Source: Dehalococcoidia bacterium
GTDB lineage: Bacteria > Chloroflexota > Dehalococcoidia > UBA2979
Direction: 5' to 3'
NCBI GenBank assembly: GCA_004297315.1
Contig: SCTU01000263.1
Location: forward strand, 1 to 16,877
Length of the DNA: 16,877 nucleotides
Each line of letters starts with the position of its first letter. The stretch's first letter is position 1. Positions 14,340 through 16,877 of the stretch are shown piece by piece. The notes under the pieces are model-generated. The model had not been told where the DNA came from. It saw only the letters and a program-made list of their open reading frames with translations, and ran no database searches. The position numbers were made by a program, and so were the translations under genes.

Positions 14340-15298
14340 TGCTCGTGCCATTGCTGGCCGCGATGTCGGGCGGGCTCGCCGTCGCGTTCGTGGTGCTTGC
14401 GTTGGGAGAGCGACGCTCGCGGGCGGATGTCCTCGTCGCTTCCGTGGCGCGGCGTCTCGAACGCCCGCAAGCACCCGGTACCGTGCCGCCGGTCATGCGC
14501 CAGCAGCACTTCAGTGGAGTCGCTCTGCTCAACTCGCTGCTGTCGCATCGGGACTGGTCGCGGCGCATGGCAGACGAATTAGCGCAGGCAGGCGTTGACA
14601 TCTCCGTTGGCCTGTTCGCACTGATCAGAAGCGTGCTGGTCGCGGGTAGCGCGGTGGGAGTGGCCGTCCTCACCGGCATCCCGCTGCTCGGATTGCCGGC
14701 TGCCGTCATCGCCGCGCTGTTGCCCTCTTTCTACCTCAAGCGGGCCAGGCGACAGCGCGTGCGGCGCCTGGAGCAGCAGCTCCCCGATGTCCTCACTTTG
14801 CTGTCGAACGCCTTGAAGTCCGGCTTCGGCCTGATGCAGGGACTACAGCACATCGCGGACCAAGTGGACGGGCCCCTCGGCGCGGAGTTGCGGCGCATGC
14901 TGCGCGATGTCGCGGTCGGAATCACCGTGGAGGAGGCGCTCAGCGCGCTCTCAGAACGGGTCCCCAGCGAAAGTCTGGAGATCGTCACGACCGCGATCAT
15001 CATCCAGCGAGCCGCGGGAGGAAACCTCGCGGAGATCCTTGATACTGTGGCCGATACGGTCCGTGAGCGAGACCGGATCCAAGGCGAGATCCGCACGCTC
15101 ACGACGCAACAGACCTACACCGGGTATCTCCTCGTGCTGCTCCCAGTGGGCATCGCCGCGGTCATCACGGTGATGAGCCCCGACTACATGCGGCCGCTGT
15201 TGTCCACCAATTTGGGCAGGATGCTCACCGGCGGCTCAGTGACGATGGACATCCTCGGCTTTGTGATGATGCGCAAAATCCTGGCCATCGAGGTATAA
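14336..15298 (+). CDS. tadB: TadB, inner-membrane platform protein
   Basis: This is a GspF-domain membrane protein that with TadC anchors the motor ATPase. The product has 320 aa: an N-terminal helix, a hydrophobic pair around residues 95-135 (SVLVAGSAVGVAVLTGIPLLG), a cytoplasmic GspF/T2SSF domain (LEQQLPDVLTLLSNALKSG ... RAAGGNLAEILDTVADTVRER), and C-terminal helices (GYLLVLLPVGIAAVITVMS). I choose the ATG at 14336 because it makes an ATGA overlap with the cpaF stop and has AGGAG eight bases upstream. A GTG at 14327 and an ATG at 14339 are in frame. The gene is three bases upstream of tadC. Confidence 0.94.
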   Translation: MMLVPLLAAMSGGLAVAFVVLALGERRSRADVLVASVARRLERPQAPGTVPPVMRQQHFSGVALLNSLLSHRDWSRRMADELAQAGVDISVGLFALIRSVLVAGSAVGVAVLTGIPLLGLPAAVIAALLPSFYLKRARRQRVRRLEQQLPDVLTLLSNALKSGFGLMQGLQHIADQVDGPLGAELRRMLRDVAVGITVEEALSALSERVPSESLEIVTTAIIIQRAAGGNLAEILDTVADTVRERDRIQGEIRTLTTQQTYTGYLLVLLPVGIAAVITVMSPDYMRPLLSTNLGRMLTGGSVTMDILGFVMMRKILAIEV

Positions 15299-15301
15299 CG
15301 C

Positions 15302-16195
15302 ATGACTATCCTAAGTCTCCTAGCGGCCCTCGCGCTCTGCGGCAGTGTCTTCTTGGTGGGCGCCGCGTTCGTCGAGCGGCCCGCGTCGGCTCTGGCGCTA
15401 CGGCCCCGGAGCGCGATGCTGCCCCGCCCGAATCGGGATGAGGCGGCTGCCGAGAACGCGAACCCGGGCGTGCTCCGCCCGCGCGATAGAGGCCTCGTGG
15501 CGCTGCTCCCGTTCGCGCTCGGCGAGCGGGCGACGCGGAGGTTGGCGGAAGCCGGAAGCCCGGCCTCTCCTGGCCGCTTCCTGCTCTTCTGCCTCGTGTC
15601 GGGCCTTGTCTTGCCCACCGCCGTCGTCTCGCTGTCCAGGCCGTGGGAGGCGGACATGACGGGCTTGATGATGGCGATCGGCACGCTGGTGCTCGGCCCC
15701 GCTGCGCCTTACGTCTGGCTGAGTGGGCGGGTCAAACGGCGCCGAAGTGCGATCTTGAAGAACCTGCCGGACGCGTTCGACCTGCTCACGACGTGCGTCG
15801 AGGCCGGATTGGGTTTGGACGCCGCCCTCAGCCGGGTCGCCACTCGTGCCCGCGGTCCCTTCGGCGAAGAACTCAGCCGGACGCTGCGAGAGTTGGGGAT
15901 GGGCCGCCCTCGGCGCGAGGCACTGCGTGGCCTCGCCGACCGCACGCAGATACAGGACCTCGAACTCTTCGTGAACGCCGTCATCCAAGTGGAGCAGATG
16001 GGCTCTAGTATCGGCCAGCTGCTGCGCGTGCAATCAGAACAGATGCGCCGTCGCCGACGGCAACGCGCGGAACAGCAAGCGCACCGCGCGCCGGTGAAGA
16101 TGATGCTGCCGTTGGTGACAATGATCTTCCCCTCACTGTTCGTCGTCATCCTCGGCCCGGCCGCCCTCCAGTTTGTCTCCTCGTTCCCCGGGTAG
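15302..16195 (+). CDS. tadC: TadC, inner-membrane platform protein
   Basis: This is the second GspF-domain platform protein of the tad system, 297 aa. It has an N-terminal hydrophobic segment (ILSLLAALALCGSVFLVGAAF), a linker, further helices around residues 95-140, and a GspF/T2SSF domain with LKNLPDAFDLLTTCVEAGLGLDAAL, GRPRREALRGLADRT and FVNAVIQVEQMGSSIGQLL. It ends with the TadC-typical helix (MMLPLVTMIFPSLFVVILGPA). ATG at 15302 with GAGG about nine bases upstream. It is the last gene of the tad operon in this window. Confidence 0.94.
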   Translation: MTILSLLAALALCGSVFLVGAAFVERPASALALRPRSAMLPRPNRDEAAAENANPGVLRPRDRGLVALLPFALGERATRRLAEAGSPASPGRFLLFCLVSGLVLPTAVVSLSRPWEADMTGLMMAIGTLVLGPAAPYVWLSGRVKRRRSAILKNLPDAFDLLTTCVEAGLGLDAALSRVATRARGPFGEELSRTLRELGMGRPRREALRGLADRTQIQDLELFVNAVIQVEQMGSSIGQLLRVQSEQMRRRRRQRAEQQAHRAPVKMMLPLVTMIFPSLFVVILGPAALQFVSSFPG

Positions 16196-16507
16196 CCGCC
16201 ATGACATATATCTGCAACGAGACAACGGGCGCGGAATTCGCGGCAGAACGGGCCTAGAGGAACCTCCGGGCCCAATCGGCGAGCGCCTCGTGCGCGAGGT
16301 CACCAAGCGAGCGAGGGCTAGCAGAGTGACCGAACGGCCTCGCCGGGTGGTGCGCTACACGCCAAGCTCCTGCGGATACGTCAAATGTCGACATGGACGC
16401 GGCTGTCGCGACTCATAGCGATCATGAGGAGGAGCGGGCCGAGTCCCGCCCATCGGATTGAGTGCCGCCGCAGAGGCCCTTCTTCTCTCTGAGATGCCGC
16501 TCTGGCC
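16196..16507. other. Non-coding stretch downstream of tadC
   Basis: About 310 bases without a supportable gene. An 18-codon ORF begins at 16201 (MTYICNETTGAEFAAERA), and an Arg-rich ORF crosses the tadC end to 16418; neither has a ribosome-binding site or protein-like composition. GGGCC/GGCCC with an inner AGG/CCT (16250-16273) is a weak imperfect hairpin. This region probably holds the 3' end of the tad transcript. Confidence 0.4.
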
Positions 16508-16554
16508 CTAGTGGGGCGTGCGCCGGCACAAGCGAGCCGGCGCACGCTCACTAG
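16508..16554. terminator. Strong hairpin between tad operon and cupin gene, likely bidirectional terminator
   Basis: A perfect 12-bp stem (GCGTGCGCCGGC/GCCGGCGCACGC, 16516-16527 with 16536-16547) with an 8-base loop is extended by an outer CTAGTG/CACTAG 6-bp stem across a small internal loop. It starts three bases after the leftward cupin stop and faces the end of the rightward tad operon. No T-run is present on either strand, so it may rely on stem strength. Confidence 0.65.
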
Positions 16555-16557
16555 TGC

Positions 16558-16877
16558 TCAACGCTTGGCGTAGTCAGTAGCGCCTGCCCAGTCGATCAGG
16601 ACGACGGGATCGTTGCCCACCACCCAGGCGTCGTGGCCGGCGGGCACAGTCACCACTTGACCCGGTCCCGCCTCGTATTCGTGGCCGTCCGCAAGGCGGA
16701 GATGCAGCCGCCCGGAGACGTGATAGCCGAAATGGATGCTCTGGCAGAGCTCGGTCTTCGCCAGCGGCTTCACGTCCGTTGACCAGCGCCAGCCGGGTTC
16801 CAGGGTGAAGCGCCCGACGCTGCCACCGCCGGAAACCTTCACGAGCTCGAGCTTCCCGTGCTCAAAGGTACGTACCT
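16558..16877 (-). CDS. Small cupin-domain protein, 5'-truncated
   Basis: The frame is open to the window edge and reads VRTFEHGKLELVKVSGGG before the first in-frame GTG (16842), so the true start lies outside. The conserved small-cupin pattern is visible: PGWRWSTDVKPLA, then FGYHVSGRLHLRLADGHEYEAGPGQVVTVPAGHDAWVVGNDP and a C-terminal DWAGATDYAK. H in FGYHVSG and in PAGHDAW could be metal ligands, but the first cupin motif lacks the usual HxH pair, so metal binding is uncertain. It is a cytoplasmic, single-domain beta barrel of unknown substrate. A strong hairpin follows the stop. Orientation is opposite to the tad operon, and no functional link is evident. Confidence 0.88.
   Translation of the reverse strand, partial: VRTFEHGKLELVKVSGGGSVGRFTLEPGWRWSTDVKPLAKTELCQSIHFGYHVSGRLHLRLADGHEYEAGPGQVVTVPAGHDAWVVGNDPVVLIDWAGATDYAKR

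Noticed and set aside
16201..16257. 18-codon ORF MTYICNETTGAEFAAERA after tadC, resembling a truncated Flp pilin start
   Set aside because: There is no ribosome-binding site, and no hydrophobic segment follows in any frame, so a pilin remnant is not supported.
16173..16418. 81-codon ORF overlapping the tadC end
   Set aside because: Arg/Pro/Gly-rich, overlaps tadC in another frame, and no motif or ribosome-binding site was seen.
1..16877. CRISPR arrays, insertion sequences, integrases or phage genes
   Set aside because: No regularly spaced repeats, transposase or recombinase motifs, or terminal inverted repeats with target duplications were seen on either strand.

Overview
The window is GC-rich, densely coding bacterial chromosome. 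It looks like a Chloroflexota (Thermomicrobia-like) genome. The basis is the S41 peptidase-smpB-ssrA arrangement, the high GC, and a tad (Flp pilus) locus with no secretin gene, as expected where there is no conventional outer membrane. The taxonomic call is inference; no marker gene in the window proves it.

Layout: (1) 1-2100, plus strand: the 3' part of a C-terminal processing peptidase (S41), then smpB, then ssrA (tmRNA). The RNA and its protein partner for ribosome rescue are therefore adjacent. (2) 2197-6061, minus strand: a regulatory/stress block. Read in the direction of transcription it holds a NarL/LuxR-type response regulator, a 109-codon unknown protein whose stop overlaps the start of a soluble GAF histidine kinase with an RsbU_N-like N-terminus, a Dps-family ferritin-like protein, and an 86-codon unknown protein. 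The regulator and dps share an almost identical leader directly before their start codons, and dps has a cluster of GTGACGC boxes upstream. (3) 6480-16195: a tad pilus locus. A prepilin peptidase (A24) and a membrane-anchored vWA protein run leftward. Diverging from them is flp-tadE-tadG-cpaB-cpaE-cpaF-tadB-tadC, tightly packed with start/stop overlaps. (4) 16196-16557: a non-coding stretch ending in a strong hairpin. (5) 16558-16877, minus strand: a small cupin protein, cut by the window edge.

How it fits together: CpaF is the motor ATPase, TadB/TadC the inner-membrane platform, CpaE the localisation ATPase, and CpaB a periplasmic/wall-zone assembly protein. Flp is the major pilin, TadE/TadG are pseudopilin-like proteins, and the A24 enzyme processes the leaders. 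The vWA protein is probably an envelope accessory of the same apparatus. The kinase and regulator probably form a two-component pair, and dps is a plausible member of their stress regulon.

No CRISPR array, insertion sequence, integrase or phage gene was seen. The candidates for something less described are the regulatory block (RsbU_N-like kinase, coupled 109-codon protein, shared leader with dps) and the departures in the pilus locus: Arg instead of Gly at the Flp cleavage site, a Ca-binding-like loop in TadG, and the vWA partner.
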